Shown: in pieces, positions 51,875 through 61,528 of the stretch | How positions within the stretch are numbered: position 1 is the first letter of the stretch | Layout: every line of letters begins with the position of its first letter | Assembly (NCBI GenBank): GCA_021107755.1 | Contig: JAIOSF010000009.1 | Location: 1-64,000, forward strand | Reading direction: 5' to 3' | Origin: Arcobacteraceae bacterium | GTDB lineage: Bacteria; Campylobacterota; Campylobacteria; Campylobacterales; Arcobacteraceae | Length of the DNA stretch: 64,000 bases | Made by a program: the position numbers and the translations under genes | The notes under the pieces: generated by a model | The model's input: only the letters and a program-made list of their open reading frames with translations | What the model was told of the DNA's origin: nothing | Databases searched by the model: none

Positions 51875-54800
51875 ATTTATTTAGTATCTCGCTTGCTTCA
51901 TGAAACATATATCTCTTAATATATGTTTTTATATTCTTAAAATCTACACTACTTAGTATTTGTAAATTATATTTATCTAATTCATCAATAATAGGATATA
52001 CCACATTTGGTCTTTTTCTCAATACTGCCTCTTCTAATTGTTCAAGTAACTCTTTCTCTTTTTCTAAAACTATTGTCTCTCTCTTATTATACAGATTAAA
52101 CTCTATTTTTTTCTTTGCTTTTTCTAACCCTTTCTCGTTAATGTAATCCTCTTGTTTTATTTCTCTTAACTCAATATCAAAATATATTTGTGTACCCTCT
52201 TTTACCTTACTTTCAATTCTAAGTGTTCCACCCATTAACTCTACAAGTTGTTTTGATATAGATAGACCAAGTCCAGTACCACCATATTCTCTTGTAATTG
52301 TGTCATCTGCTTGAGTAAATGGCTCAAAAATATTTTCTATTTGTTCTTGTGTTACTCCAATACCTGTATCACTTACACTAAATCTATACCTATTGTAGCT
52401 TATATTTTCTATAGATAATTGTACTGAGCCTTTTTGTGTAAATTTTGTAGCATTACTTACAAGGTTTATTAAAACTTGCTCTAATCGTAAACTATCTCCA
52501 TTAAAGTATTTTGGTAAAACTTTGTCATAATGAACCTCAAAATCTATATCTTTAGCTTCAATATTAGATGTTGCAACTGCTTTAACATTGTTTAATACTT
52601 GATCCATATTGAAGTTATTTTTTACAATATTAAGCTTTCCTATCTCTATTTTTGAACTATCTAAAATATCATTAATCAATCTTAATAATGAAGTTGTTGC
52701 TTTCTCTATATTATGAAGTTGTTCTTGCTGTTTTTTATCTTGAACCTCTTTTTGCACTAAATAAGTCATACCTAAAATTACATTAATAGGTGTCCTTATC
52801 TCATGACTCATATTTGCTAAAAAATTTGATTTTACTTTTAATGCTTCTTGTGCTTTGTTTTTTTGAAACTCTAACTCACTATTCATTATTCGTAACTTTC
52901 TATTCCAGTAGAGAAAAACTAAAAAAATAACCATCGCAATAGATATTATTTCCCATAGTAATTGGTAATCTATTTTACTCTCATATTTAATAGCTATCCA
53001 GTTATTAAAAATATTTTTATGTTCCTCGCTAGATATTGTATCTAATGTTTTTTGTAAAATATTTAATAAGGTTATATCATCACCTCTAATAGCAATTCCT
53101 AACTCCCAACTTTCATCAAATTTTCCTGCAATTTTCAACTCCCCAACAAATTGTGTTTGAAAAAGGTATCCCACACTAGCGAGAGTTCCAATAAACCCAA
53201 ATAGCTCACCATTTTTAACTTTTGTAAGCCCCTCAATATTATTATTTACCTCTACAAAATTTATTTTAGGATATTTCTCTTTTAATATTTCATAAAATGC
53301 ATATCCTCGTGGTATCCCTATTTTTTTCTTGTCTAAACTAGCAAGATCGGTAATAAATGTTACATCATATTTAGTAGCTATTACAAGTGGTATATTTATG
53401 TATGGTGTTGTAAAATTCAAATACTCTTTTCTCTTTTTTGTTTCCATTGTTAGAAATGATAAAATATCGCATTTTCTCATTTTGGCATACTGTAAACTTT
53501 GGCTCCAAGAGTTAGTTTCTACAAGACGAAATGGTATACCAATAGCTTTACTAAATATTTTTATATAATCAGAAGTTATCCCATCAATTTTACCGTTTTT
53601 AATCCCCTCTAAAGGCATCCATGAGGGATCAGCACAAAACTTTATCTCTTTTTTATTTTCTAAATATTCTTTCTCTTTTATTGTTAGGTATACTCTACTG
53701 GCTTCTCTTTTATCTTGTATATATAGATTCATCATCCATTTATTGATAATTTTTGAGTATTGATCTTCCGTTATCTTCTTCATTGACTTTTTTATAATAC
53801 TATATAATAGTTTATTCTCTTTATTTATTCCAAACCGTAAATCTTCTTTTTTTATCTCTTTAAATTCCCCTAGTGGTTTAATACTAGTTATTCCTTTAGT
53901 ATTAATTGATTTTTGAGCTGAAGTATATGAGGATAAAAAATAATCTATTTTATTTAATACTAAAGCTTCAACCTTTTCATCACTGCCTACAAACTCAACA
54001 ATCTCAATCCCTTGCTTCTCTAAGATATCTTTATAAAAAATATTTCTACTTATACCTACCTTTTTCTCTTTTAAGCTCTCTAGTCCCACATATGAATTGT
54101 CTTTTTTCAATCCAAATATATAAGTAGGAATTTCAAAAAAGGGTTTTGTAAATAATGAATATTCTTCTCTTTCTAAAGTGTGTGAAAGACCACTAATCAT
54201 ATCTACTTTTTTCTCTTTAAATCTTTGTAAGCTAGGGGACCATGTATCTGTCACTTTTTCAAACTTTAAATCACTAAGTTGAGATATCTCTTTAAGTATA
54301 TCATTACTCAAACCTTGATGTACACCATTTTCTATAAATGAAAAAGGTTTAAAATCATTTAACATAGCAATTTTCACTATCGGATTTTTTTCTATATAGT
54401 TCAACTCTTCAAGTGTTAAGTTTAAAGAGTTATTAGAATATTCATGATATTTATAAATATATTCATTCAATAGTTTTTCTAAATCGTAATCTGGGTTTGC
54501 TAACCCTAACTTCACATACATATCTGTATTTAATTTAACTAATTCAGCGACAACTGAACCTATTTTAAAAATATTAGTTTTAAAAAACTTTTCTGTTTCT
54601 ATTGCTTCAAAATTTAAAGATTCTTTAGTTTTTCTTTTTGTATATTTTTCATATATTAAATCAACTATCTCTGATTTATGTTCAAAAGCATATTCCCATC
54701 CTTTATTTGTAGCATCAACAAAGTTTTTTACCAATTTAGCATTATTAAGAATAAAATCTTTACTTGTAAAAAGTTCTACATCATATGAAAATATACCATT

Positions 54801-55403
54801 ATTAGCTGGATTAAAAGTATTATATCTTATCCCTGCACGACTAAGTTCATAGGGTTGTGAGGTTAAAAAAATACTCATAGCATCTACTTCCCCATTGATA
54901 AACTTATCTATTTTAAAATCATGATCAACTAGTGTAAAATCTGTTGCTTTTATCTTATTGTCTTTTAGCATCAATCCAATACTAGTATGTCCTATTTCCC
55001 AATCTAAAGCCATAAGTTTTTTACCCTTTAGCTCGCCTAATGTTTTGATATTTTCTTGAGTAATAATTGCTAAAGCATTTTGTTTAAAAAAAGAACTTAA
55101 AAGAACAACTGGTTTATTGTTTAATTTTTCTAAGATTAAAGAGGAGGAGGATATACCAAATGTTGATTTACCAGTAAGAACATCTTCAGAAAGATTCACA
55201 CCCTCTTGAAACTCTTTTAATTCAACTTCAAGCCCTATATCTTTGTAGTAGCCTTTTTCAATAGCAGCATAAAAACCTGCAAATTCAAATTGGTGTTTCC
55301 ATTCTAATTGTAAAGATACTTTTGTTAAGTTACTATTAGAGTAAAGATTTGTGACAAATAAAAAAAATAAAAAAAAATTAATTAAGTGGTATCTGTATCT
55401 CAA
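51864..55403 (-). CDS. Giant sensor kinase with NMT1-like and two SBP_bac_3-like periplasmic modules
   Basis: A 1179-residue membrane sensor. After a signal peptide come an NMT1/ThiY-like binding domain (~20-310; LQLEWKHQFEFAGFYAAIEKGYY) and two amino-acid-binding-protein-like (SBP_bac_3) modules (~335-560 and ~580-820; KPFSFIENGVHQG and WMPLEGIKNGKIDG). Next are one transmembrane helix (~830-850), the H-box NMSHEIRTPIN near 885, and an ATPase with NLVSNATKF, SDTGIGV and GTGLGLSI, then ~100 C-terminal residues. BvgS is the closest well-known layout. I prefer TTG 55403 (8 nt after AAGGG) because it gives a clean signal peptide; an upstream ATG (55439) lacks a ribosome-binding site. Confidence 0.88.
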   Translation of the reverse strand: MRYRYHLINFFLFFLFVTNLYSNSNLTKVSLQLEWKHQFEFAGFYAAIEKGYYKDIGLEVELKEFQEGVNLSEDVLTGKSTFGISSSSLILEKLNNKPVVLLSSFFKQNALAIITQENIKTLGELKGKKLMALDWEIGHTSIGLMLKDNKIKATDFTLVDHDFKIDKFINGEVDAMSIFLTSQPYELSRAGIRYNTFNPANNGIFSYDVELFTSKDFILNNAKLVKNFVDATNKGWEYAFEHKSEIVDLIYEKYTKRKTKESLNFEAIETEKFFKTNIFKIGSVVAELVKLNTDMYVKLGLANPDYDLEKLLNEYIYKYHEYSNNSLNLTLEELNYIEKNPIVKIAMLNDFKPFSFIENGVHQGLSNDILKEISQLSDLKFEKVTDTWSPSLQRFKEKKVDMISGLSHTLEREEYSLFTKPFFEIPTYIFGLKKDNSYVGLESLKEKKVGISRNIFYKDILEKQGIEIVEFVGSDEKVEALVLNKIDYFLSSYTSAQKSINTKGITSIKPLGEFKEIKKEDLRFGINKENKLLYSIIKKSMKKITEDQYSKIINKWMMNLYIQDKREASRVYLTIKEKEYLENKKEIKFCADPSWMPLEGIKNGKIDGITSDYIKIFSKAIGIPFRLVETNSWSQSLQYAKMRKCDILSFLTMETKKRKEYLNFTTPYINIPLVIATKYDVTFITDLASLDKKKIGIPRGYAFYEILKEKYPKINFVEVNNNIEGLTKVKNGELFGFIGTLASVGYLFQTQFVGELKIAGKFDESWELGIAIRGDDITLLNILQKTLDTISSEEHKNIFNNWIAIKYESKIDYQLLWEIISIAMVIFLVFLYWNRKLRIMNSELEFQKNKAQEALKVKSNFLANMSHEIRTPINVILGMTYLVQKEVQDKKQQEQLHNIEKATTSLLRLINDILDSSKIEIGKLNIVKNNFNMDQVLNNVKAVATSNIEAKDIDFEVHYDKVLPKYFNGDSLRLEQVLINLVSNATKFTQKGSVQLSIENISYNRYRFSVSDTGIGVTQEQIENIFEPFTQADDTITREYGGTGLGLSISKQLVELMGGTLRIESKVKEGTQIYFDIELREIKQEDYINEKGLEKAKKKIEFNLYNKRETIVLEKEKELLEQLEEAVLRKRPNVVYPIIDELDKYNLQILSSVDFKNIKTYIKRYMFHEASEILNKYEK

Positions 55404-56478
55404 AATTTGCACCCTTATACTTTTTACCCTCATATTCAAAGATTGTATTTGTGACCTTTATAGTGCCCAAAAAAGAGTTTTTTATAATATTATAAACAAT
55501 ATATAAACCCAGTCCTGTACCCACATACTTATGCTTTGTAGTAAAATAAGGATCAAAAATTTTATCTATAATCGCATCATCAATCCCACCACCATTATCT
55601 TTTATAGTGATAGTCACTTTTTTATCTTTTTGAACTACATCTAAAAATATCAATTTTTTATCATCTTGACACTCTATACCTTTTGCATTATCCACTATAT
55701 GTAAAAGTACCTGTATAAGCTCATTTTTAGAACCATTTATATGAATGTCTCGAGGAGTATTGATAAGCAACTGACTACTTGTATCATCTGTTGAATATTG
55801 CAATAATGATAGATTATCATTAATTGCATCATAAAGATTAAATTGTTCTTTTTTTAAATCATAAACAAGTATTTTTTTAAAATTATCTATAGTATCTGAT
55901 AAAAAATCACAACTTTTCAATATAGAATTACAACCTACTGCTACCTCTTCATCAGATATCATCCCTAACTCTTTTTGAAGTAAAATACTACTTGCTTGAG
56001 TTGAAATAATTGATAATGGTTGTCTCCATTGATGGGCTATATTATTTATCAACTCTTCTAAAACAATATGTCTATTATTTTCAATAACTTGTTTTTGATG
56101 AGTAACAAGTTCTAGATGTGTTTTAATTTTTGATGTTAATTCAATAGGTCTAAATGGTTTTGTAAGATAATCAATCCCTCCAACTTCAAATGCTATTTTA
56201 ATAGAATCATCATCCGATTTTGCAGTAAGAAATATTACAGGGATATCTCTTGTTTTTTTATTTTTTTTTATAGTTTTACAAACCTCAAAACCATCTAAAA
56301 CAGGCATCATAATATCTAAAAGAATTAAATCTATATTATCATCTTCTTCTAATATATCTAAAGCTGATTTACCATCCATAGCAACAACAACATCGTACCC
56401 TTTCAGTAAATCTAAAAGAATATCTATATTTGTTGTTGTATCATCTACTACTAAAATTGAATGTTTATTATTTTCCAA
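55378..56478 (-). CDS. Receiver-histidine kinase hybrid (soluble), copy 1
   Basis: A 366-residue protein like the one at 50.7 kb: receiver (~7-120; LVVDDTT, LILLDIMMP, FLTAKSD, YLTKPF), H-box NNIAHQWRQPLS near residue 150, and ATPase domain with LHIVDNAKG, IKDNGGG and GTGLGLYIV. The start is TTG 56478, 8 nt after GAGG. The upstream ATG at 56502 abuts the TATAAT and would precede the transcript start. It leads the operon and overlaps the big sensor gene by 26 bp. Confidence 0.88.
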   Translation of the reverse strand: MENNKHSILVVDDTTTNIDILLDLLKGYDVVVAMDGKSALDILEEDDNIDLILLDIMMPVLDGFEVCKTIKKNKKTRDIPVIFLTAKSDDDSIKIAFEVGGIDYLTKPFRPIELTSKIKTHLELVTHQKQVIENNRHIVLEELINNIAHQWRQPLSIISTQASSILLQKELGMISDEEVAVGCNSILKSCDFLSDTIDNFKKILVYDLKKEQFNLYDAINDNLSLLQYSTDDTSSQLLINTPRDIHINGSKNELIQVLLHIVDNAKGIECQDDKKLIFLDVVQKDKKVTITIKDNGGGIDDAIIDKIFDPYFTTKHKYVGTGLGLYIVYNIIKNSFLGTIKVTNTIFEYEGKKYKGANFEIQIPLN

Positions 56479-56503
56479 AATACTTACCTCTACTATTCTC
56501 ATA

Positions 56504-56509
56504 ATTATA
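56504..56509 (-). promoter_or_regulatory. -10 box of the phosphorelay operon
   Basis: TATAAT on the minus strand, one base before an ATG that is therefore unlikely to be translated. It supports a TTG start 24 nt further on. Confidence 0.6.
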
Positions 56510-56533
56510 CAATGAAAAAGTCTTACTAAAGTA

Positions 56534-57976
56534 TCAAGTAGTTTTTGTTGACTCTATATCTTCAATAACAGGCATTAAAATTTGGTTAAATTTATTATTG
56601 TCATAAGATAATAAATCACTATCAATAGTAAAAAATTGTAATAATCTTTTTTGAAACATACTCTCTTTTAGTGGTAATACTTGTAATATATTATGTTCTT
56701 TATTTAACCGTTTTATCGGATTTGCTTCCTCTTGAACTAAAATAATATTTTGTACAAATATTTTTGATAAATTGTTAAAGTGAGCAATTAGCCCTTCCCT
56801 TGTTTTATCTCCAATAGGATCTATATCTAAAACTTTTAATTTTATTTTTAATTGTGATGAGATATCAAAAAGTGTAGGCGATATCTGCTCATAAAGTTTC
56901 TCATCATTTAGTAAAACCAATGTATGTTTCAATGATGAGATATTTTCACTTCCCACTTTAAAAATTGGGAGCTTTAAAAGTATCACATTTTTAATAGCTT
57001 CTTTATGTTTTAAAATATTTTTTGTTAATACAAGAAGTCCTATATCAAAGCGTACCTTATCCTCTTTCAGAATAGCATGTATCCCTATATTATGATAATC
57101 TATCTCTAGTTTCATATCTGGAATTTGATTTAGATTAAATTTTATTTTATTTAATGATTCTACTGTAGTTGGTCGCGTTATTTTTACAACTAATAGATTA
57201 TTTTTCATTCTCTGGTGTAAAATCTTTACATCTTCAATAGCACTTATTATCTCATCTTCATCTTGAACAAACATATCAACATAAAGATAAATATTCTTAC
57301 CAAAAGGCATAGGAAACTGTGTACTTGATTTTGAAATAGCATTGTACACTTGAATCAATACATCTGGTTTTCCAATAATGATTATTACATCATTTGGTTT
57401 TATAATCAATGATGGTTTTATATTTATAAGCTTTTCATTTCTATATAAAGCTACTATTTTCCAATCTTTTTGTCCTATACTTCCAATATATCTATATGCA
57501 TAAGTACTACCAAATGGAATTTTAATCTCCATTATTTCACCTTGTCTTAAACCAATATTTTGGGCAAAAACAGGAATATTTGGTAGCTGCTCAATTAATC
57601 CATTGGAGATAATATCATTTCCTCTGTAATATTGGACATTTTTATCTTTTAAATCCAATCCCCACTGATCATATACTGTAAAATTTAAGTCTTTGTATTT
57701 TACTCGTATATTATAAACTACTGCCAATGTATCCTCTTTTGTATCTAACGCTATTAAAGCATCTTGATACAAAGACTTATTTAATATAAATTTTAATTTT
57801 GAGAAACTCGTTGGATCAAATTTATAAAAAGTAAAATTTGATGGAATATCTTTTGGCAAGATTTTTTCATCGGTATAGACAATATCATATTGGTTGAGAT
57901 TATTATTTAGATCAACCATTTTTTTTACTAAATGTTTCGCTATTTTCCCATCTAGTATTACAAGTACATTTTTCAT
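56534..57976 (-). CDS. COG3400-like protein with TrkA-C (RCK_C) domain
   Basis: A 480-residue soluble protein. The N-terminal ~130 residues resemble a TrkA-N-like Rossmann domain (VLVILDGKIAKHLVKKM). Residues ~135-215 form an RCK_C/TrkA-C module (GEIMEIKIPFGSTYAYRYIG, KPNDVIIIIGKPDVLIQVY). The C-terminal half (~225-480) is an unassigned alpha/beta region with universal-stress-like strands (NVILLKLPIF, HTLVLLND). Such proteins are thought to gate potassium or other ion transport, but no channel is adjacent. It lies just upstream of, and co-directional with, the phosphorelay operon. Confidence 0.68.
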   Translation of the reverse strand: MKNVLVILDGKIAKHLVKKMVDLNNNLNQYDIVYTDEKILPKDIPSNFTFYKFDPTSFSKLKFILNKSLYQDALIALDTKEDTLAVVYNIRVKYKDLNFTVYDQWGLDLKDKNVQYYRGNDIISNGLIEQLPNIPVFAQNIGLRQGEIMEIKIPFGSTYAYRYIGSIGQKDWKIVALYRNEKLINIKPSLIIKPNDVIIIIGKPDVLIQVYNAISKSSTQFPMPFGKNIYLYVDMFVQDEDEIISAIEDVKILHQRMKNNLLVVKITRPTTVESLNKIKFNLNQIPDMKLEIDYHNIGIHAILKEDKVRFDIGLLVLTKNILKHKEAIKNVILLKLPIFKVGSENISSLKHTLVLLNDEKLYEQISPTLFDISSQLKIKLKVLDIDPIGDKTREGLIAHFNNLSKIFVQNIILVQEEANPIKRLNKEHNILQVLPLKESMFQKRLLQFFTIDSDLLSYDNNKFNQILMPVIEDIESTKTT

Positions 57977-58038
57977 AGGTATTATTATAGCAAGTATTAT
58001 CTAATTTATGATAAAATATCAACCTTTTAAGGATACAA

Positions 58039-58368
58039 ATGGAAAATGAAGTAAGAAAACTTCCTAAAAAAACAATAATTATTATGATAATTTTAGGATT
58101 ATTAGGAATTGTATGGTTTGTAGCAGTTGCTTATGGGCAATCAGTAAAAGCAACAAAGATATTAAATACACTAGGATACAAAAATGTATCTGATGTAAAA
58201 GTATATGCAAATCATCAATTTATAAGAGAAGATATTAATGTAAAAGGTTTCAAATATACAATTAGTTTTACAAACTTGGATACAAATGAAGAGTGTAAAG
58301 GATTTGTATTAAAAGACTTTAAACGAAATGTTGAAAAAGATTTAATATGTCAAAAAATAGACAACTAG
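58039..58368 (+). CDS. Single-TM membrane protein of unknown function
   Basis: A 109-residue protein with a Lys-rich N-terminus, one transmembrane helix (~12-33) and a ~75-residue C-terminal domain, probably periplasmic, with two Cys (EECKGF and LICQK) that could pair. AAGGA precedes the ATG. It is 7 bp upstream of tal and so likely in the same transcript. I do not recognise the family. Confidence 0.7.
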   Translation: MENEVRKLPKKTIIIMIILGLLGIVWFVAVAYGQSVKATKILNTLGYKNVSDVKVYANHQFIREDINVKGFKYTISFTNLDTNEECKGFVLKDFKRNVEKDLICQKIDN

Positions 58369-58375
58369 GAAAAAA

Positions 58376-59368
58376 ATGAGTTTAAATAGTAAAATAAATT
58401 ATTCAATTTGGTGTGACTTTGTAGAGAGAAATTTTTTAGAAAATGAATTTCAAGAGTTAATAGAAAACAAAATAATAAAAGGGGCAACAAGTAACCCTGC
58501 TATATTTCAGCAATCTATTGGTAACTCTACAGCATATACACAACAAATTAATATGCTCCAAGCTAATGATAATAAAAAAATATATGAAGAGTTAGCAATT
58601 ACAGATATCAAAAGAGCAGCTGAACTTCTAAAACCTCTTTATGATAAAAATGCAAATGATGGTTTTATCTCGTTAGAGGTTGACCCAACACTATGTGATG
58701 ATATGATGGGTACAATAGAAGAGGGTGCAAGATTACACAGCCAAATTGGATGTGATAATGTGATGATAAAAATTCCTGCAACAGAAGCTGGATATGGTGC
58801 AATGGAGCATCTAACTTCAATTGGAATTAGTGTTAATGCAACTTTAATATTTTCACCACAACAAGCATTAAAATCAGCAACTGCCCTTAACAATGGTATA
58901 AAAAAGAGTGGAAAAGATACAAAAGGTGTTGTATCTATTTTTGTAAGTAGATTTGATAGAACTCTTGATGATAAATTAAAAAAACTTGAATTAGAAACTG
59001 CTCAAACAGGAATTATCAATGCAACGCTATGTTATCACGAGATAGAATCAATTGGAAGCAAAAATATAAGAACACTTTTTGCAAGTACAGGAGTAAAGGG
59101 GAAAGAACTGGTTCCAAGTTATTATATAGATGAATTAATTTTCCCTAATTGTATTAATACTGCACCATTAGATACTATTAATGCTTGGTTAAAAGAGGGC
59201 AAACAAAAACAATCTGAAATACTTGAAAAAGATGATTGTATCAAATATTTTGAAGTTTTAAAAAGTCACCATATTGATATTGAAAAAGTATATAATGAAC
59301 TACTTCAAGATGGATTGAGTGCCTTTAAGGTATCATTTCAAGAGTTATTAAAAAAAGTAAAACTATAA
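58376..59368 (+). CDS. tal: Transaldolase
   Basis: A 330-residue transaldolase exchanging a dihydroxyacetone unit between sugar phosphates in the non-oxidative pentose phosphate pathway. GATSNPAIFQQSI near residue 37 is the family signature, and the Schiff-base Lys is in NVMIKIPATEAG near 130. SIFVSRFDRTLD and the downstream Ser/Arg site are conserved. In an rTCA autotroph it makes pentose and erythrose-4-phosphate, the latter being a substrate of the DAHP synthase encoded 12 bp downstream. Confidence 0.93.
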   Translation: MSLNSKINYSIWCDFVERNFLENEFQELIENKIIKGATSNPAIFQQSIGNSTAYTQQINMLQANDNKKIYEELAITDIKRAAELLKPLYDKNANDGFISLEVDPTLCDDMMGTIEEGARLHSQIGCDNVMIKIPATEAGYGAMEHLTSIGISVNATLIFSPQQALKSATALNNGIKKSGKDTKGVVSIFVSRFDRTLDDKLKKLELETAQTGIINATLCYHEIESIGSKNIRTLFASTGVKGKELVPSYYIDELIFPNCINTAPLDTINAWLKEGKQKQSEILEKDDCIKYFEVLKSHHIDIEKVYNELLQDGLSAFKVSFQELLKKVKL

Positions 59369-59380
59369 GAGGACAACAAG

Positions 59381-60736
59381 ATGAGTAATATTTGGACACC
59401 AAGTAGCTGGAGAGATTTTCCAATAAAGCAACAACCAATTTATCAAGATATGAAAAAAGTAAAGAATGTTGAGAAAGAACTTAGTACTTATCCTCCACTT
59501 ATTTTTGCAGAAGAAGCTAGAAGATTAAAAACACAATTAGCAGATGTTTCAAATGGAAAAGCCTTTTTATTACAAGGTGGAGATTGTGCAGAAAGCTTTA
59601 ATGCTTTTAATGCTCAAAACATAAAATCACTTTTTCAAGTTATGATGCAAATGGCAGTTGTAATGACATTTAGTGGTGGAAAACCTGTTGTAAAAGTTGG
59701 AAGAATTGCTGGTCAATTTGCAAAACCCCGATCAAGTGATACAGAAATTATTGATGGTATTGAATACCCAAGCTACAGAGGTGATATAGTAAATGATATT
59801 GAAGCTGATGCAAAAGCTAGAATACCAAATCCTAAAAAACTTTTAAAAGCATACAACCAAAGTGCAGCTACATTAAATCTTCTAAGAGCTTTTGCACGAG
59901 GTGGTATGGCTGATTTACATAAAGTACATAGCTGGAATCTTAACTATATGAGAGATCATACGCTAGGTGAAAAATATGAAGAGTTAGCTACTAAAATATC
60001 TGAATCTTTAAAGTTTATGGAGTCTTGTGGAATAACTTCACAAAATACTGCACAACTAGCACAAACAACACTATTTACTTCTCATGAAGCACTTCTTTTA
60101 AACTATGAAGAGGCACTTACAAGAAAAGATAGTTTAACAGGTGATTGGTATGATTGTAGCGCTCATATGTTATGGATAGGTGATAGAACAAGAGGTTTAG
60201 ATGAAGCACATGTAGAGTTTTTTAGAGGTATTAAAAATCCAATTGGATGTAAAGTTGGACCTTCTATGCAAGAGGATGAGTTGATTAAACTTATTGATAA
60301 GTTAAACCCAGATAATGAAGCTGGAAGATTAAATTTAATCGTAAGAATGGGAGCATCTAAAATAGCTGATCACTTCCCAAATCTTCTTAAAAAAGTTGAA
60401 TCTGAAGGTAAAAAAGTTGTTTGGAGTTGTGATCCAATGCATGGGAATGTTGAAAAAACATCAAATGGATACAAAACTAGAGATTTCGCTAATATCCTAA
60501 GTGAAGTGAAACAATTTTTCCAAATTCACAAAGCACAAGGAAGTGTCGCGGGTGGTATTCACTTAGAGATGACTGGGCAAGATGTTACAGAGTGTACAGG
60601 AAGTACAAGTAGTGCAATAACAGAAGAATCACTAGGAAGTAGATATCATACACAATGTGATCCAAGACTAAATGCTGATCAATCTTTAGAATTAGCATTT
60701 ATGATTGCAGATACTTTAAAAGAAGCAAATTACTAA
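59381..60736 (+). CDS. aroG: Class II 3-deoxy-7-phosphoheptulonate (DAHP) synthase
   Basis: A 451-residue plant/Mycobacterium-type DAHP synthase condensing phosphoenolpyruvate with erythrose-4-phosphate, the first shikimate step. [15 protein letters not shown] opens the protein. The metal-site Cys is in [11 protein letters not shown] near residue 65, and [14 protein letters not shown] and DPMHGN (metal His) are intact. Its 12-bp distance from tal pairs production and use of erythrose-4-phosphate. A strong terminator follows. Confidence 0.94.
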   Translation: MSNIWTPSSWRDFPIKQQPIYQDMKKVKNVEKELSTYPPLIFAEEARRLKTQLADVSNGKAFLLQGGDCAESFNAFNAQNIKSLFQVMMQMAVVMTFSGGKPVVKVGRIAGQFAKPRSSDTEIIDGIEYPSYRGDIVNDIEADAKARIPNPKKLLKAYNQSAATLNLLRAFARGGMADLHKVHSWNLNYMRDHTLGEKYEELATKISESLKFMESCGITSQNTAQLAQTTLFTSHEALLLNYEEALTRKDSLTGDWYDCSAHMLWIGDRTRGLDEAHVEFFRGIKNPIGCKVGPSMQEDELIKLIDKLNPDNEAGRLNLIVRMGASKIADHFPNLLKKVESEGKKVVWSCDPMHGNVEKTSNGYKTRDFANILSEVKQFFQIHKAQGSVAGGIHLEMTGQDVTECTGSTSSAITEESLGSRYHTQCDPRLNADQSLELAFMIADTLKEANY

Positions 60737-60760
60737 ATAACTCTTTTAAATAAAATTATA

Positions 60761-60791
60761 AAAAAGGTTACCTTTGTTTGGTAACCTTTTT
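60761..60791 (+). terminator. Terminator of tal-DAHP synthase unit
   Basis: Stem AAAAAGGTTACC / GGTAACCTTTTT (12 bp) with a 7-nt loop and a T-tract, 24 bp after the stop codon. Confidence 0.93.
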
Positions 60792-60865
60792 TTATGTTCA
60801 AAATTTACAATAAATAATTTTTATTGCTCATAATTTGTTAATTTATAATATAATAAATAACTTAA

Positions 60866-60925
60866 TTATAAGTTTCTTATTAGAAACTTATAAGAACTTA
60901 TATAGGAATAAGTTTACTTATTATA
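60866..60925 (+). promoter_or_regulatory. Nested palindromes upstream of the 160-residue gene
   Basis: A perfect inverted repeat, TTATAAGTTTCT-TATT-AGAAACTTATAA, at 60866-60893 is followed by AATAAGT-TT-ACTTATT near 60910-60925. The core AAGTT/AACTT recurs between them. They sit 25-90 bp before the ATG at 60952, over or next to the likely promoter, and look like operator sites. Confidence 0.5.
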
Positions 60926-60951
60926 AAATATAGCTTATAAAAAGGATCACT

Positions 60952-61434
60952 ATGAAAGATATAGTTAATACTATTTTAGATGAAACAAAATTAGCCTATA
61001 AAGAAAGCATACTAACTGAGAATAAAATAATCGAAGACAAACTACTTTCGATTATGGCAAATACAAAATTATTATTAAATGAACTAGAAACTGTAAAGTT
61101 AAAAAAGAAAAAAAAATATAAGCTTAATGAAAATACAGAAGCCTTAGAGGTTGAAAAAGTAAAAAGAAAAGTACCTCTATGGCTAAAAAAGCAAAATCAG
61201 TACAATTACAAAATTTTAAATACTTTTATGAGCTTATCAAACAACAATAACCACACAATAAGTACAAGATTGTTAGAGATGCATTGCAATATTGATCCAA
61301 AAGTATTTTTATCTAACTATAATCTATTAAAAACAATATCAGAAAAAAATCATGGAAAAGTTTTTAATGAAAAAGATGGTCAGGTGAGCCTTTGGGAACC
61401 TGTAGAGGAGATAATTATAAAATATTTTCAATAA
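60952..61434 (+). CDS. Basic hypothetical protein, possibly DNA-binding
   Basis: A 160-residue protein. Residues ~1-55 are predicted coiled-coil helix, then a Lys-rich stretch (KLKKKKKYK and KVKRKVPLW), then a C-terminal ~80-residue folded part (QYNYKILNTFM, STRLLEMHCNIDP, KNHGKVF) that could be a helix-turn-helix or winged-helix module. AAAAAGGA precedes the ATG. The dense palindromes upstream fit autoregulation, but the function is unknown. Confidence 0.7.
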   Translation: MKDIVNTILDETKLAYKESILTENKIIEDKLLSIMANTKLLLNELETVKLKKKKKYKLNENTEALEVEKVKRKVPLWLKKQNQYNYKILNTFMSLSNNNNHTISTRLLEMHCNIDPKVFLSNYNLLKTISEKNHGKVFNEKDGQVSLWEPVEEIIIKYFQ

Positions 61435-61468
61435 ATATATATAATATAATTTTCATTAATACTTTAAA

Positions 61469-61509
61469 TGTGACATAGATGTGACATTCTTAAGATATAA
61501 TAATATAAT
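61469..61509 (+). promoter_or_regulatory. Tandem TGTGACAT repeats and -10 of the lipoprotein gene
   Basis: TGTGACAT at 61469-61476 and 61480-61487 (11-bp period), then 8 nt to TATAAT at 61496-61501, with a second TATAAT at 61504-61509. The geometry is that of an OmpR-family activator site over the -35 region. Confidence 0.6.
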
Positions 61510-61528
61510 TTAAATATAAAGGATTAAA

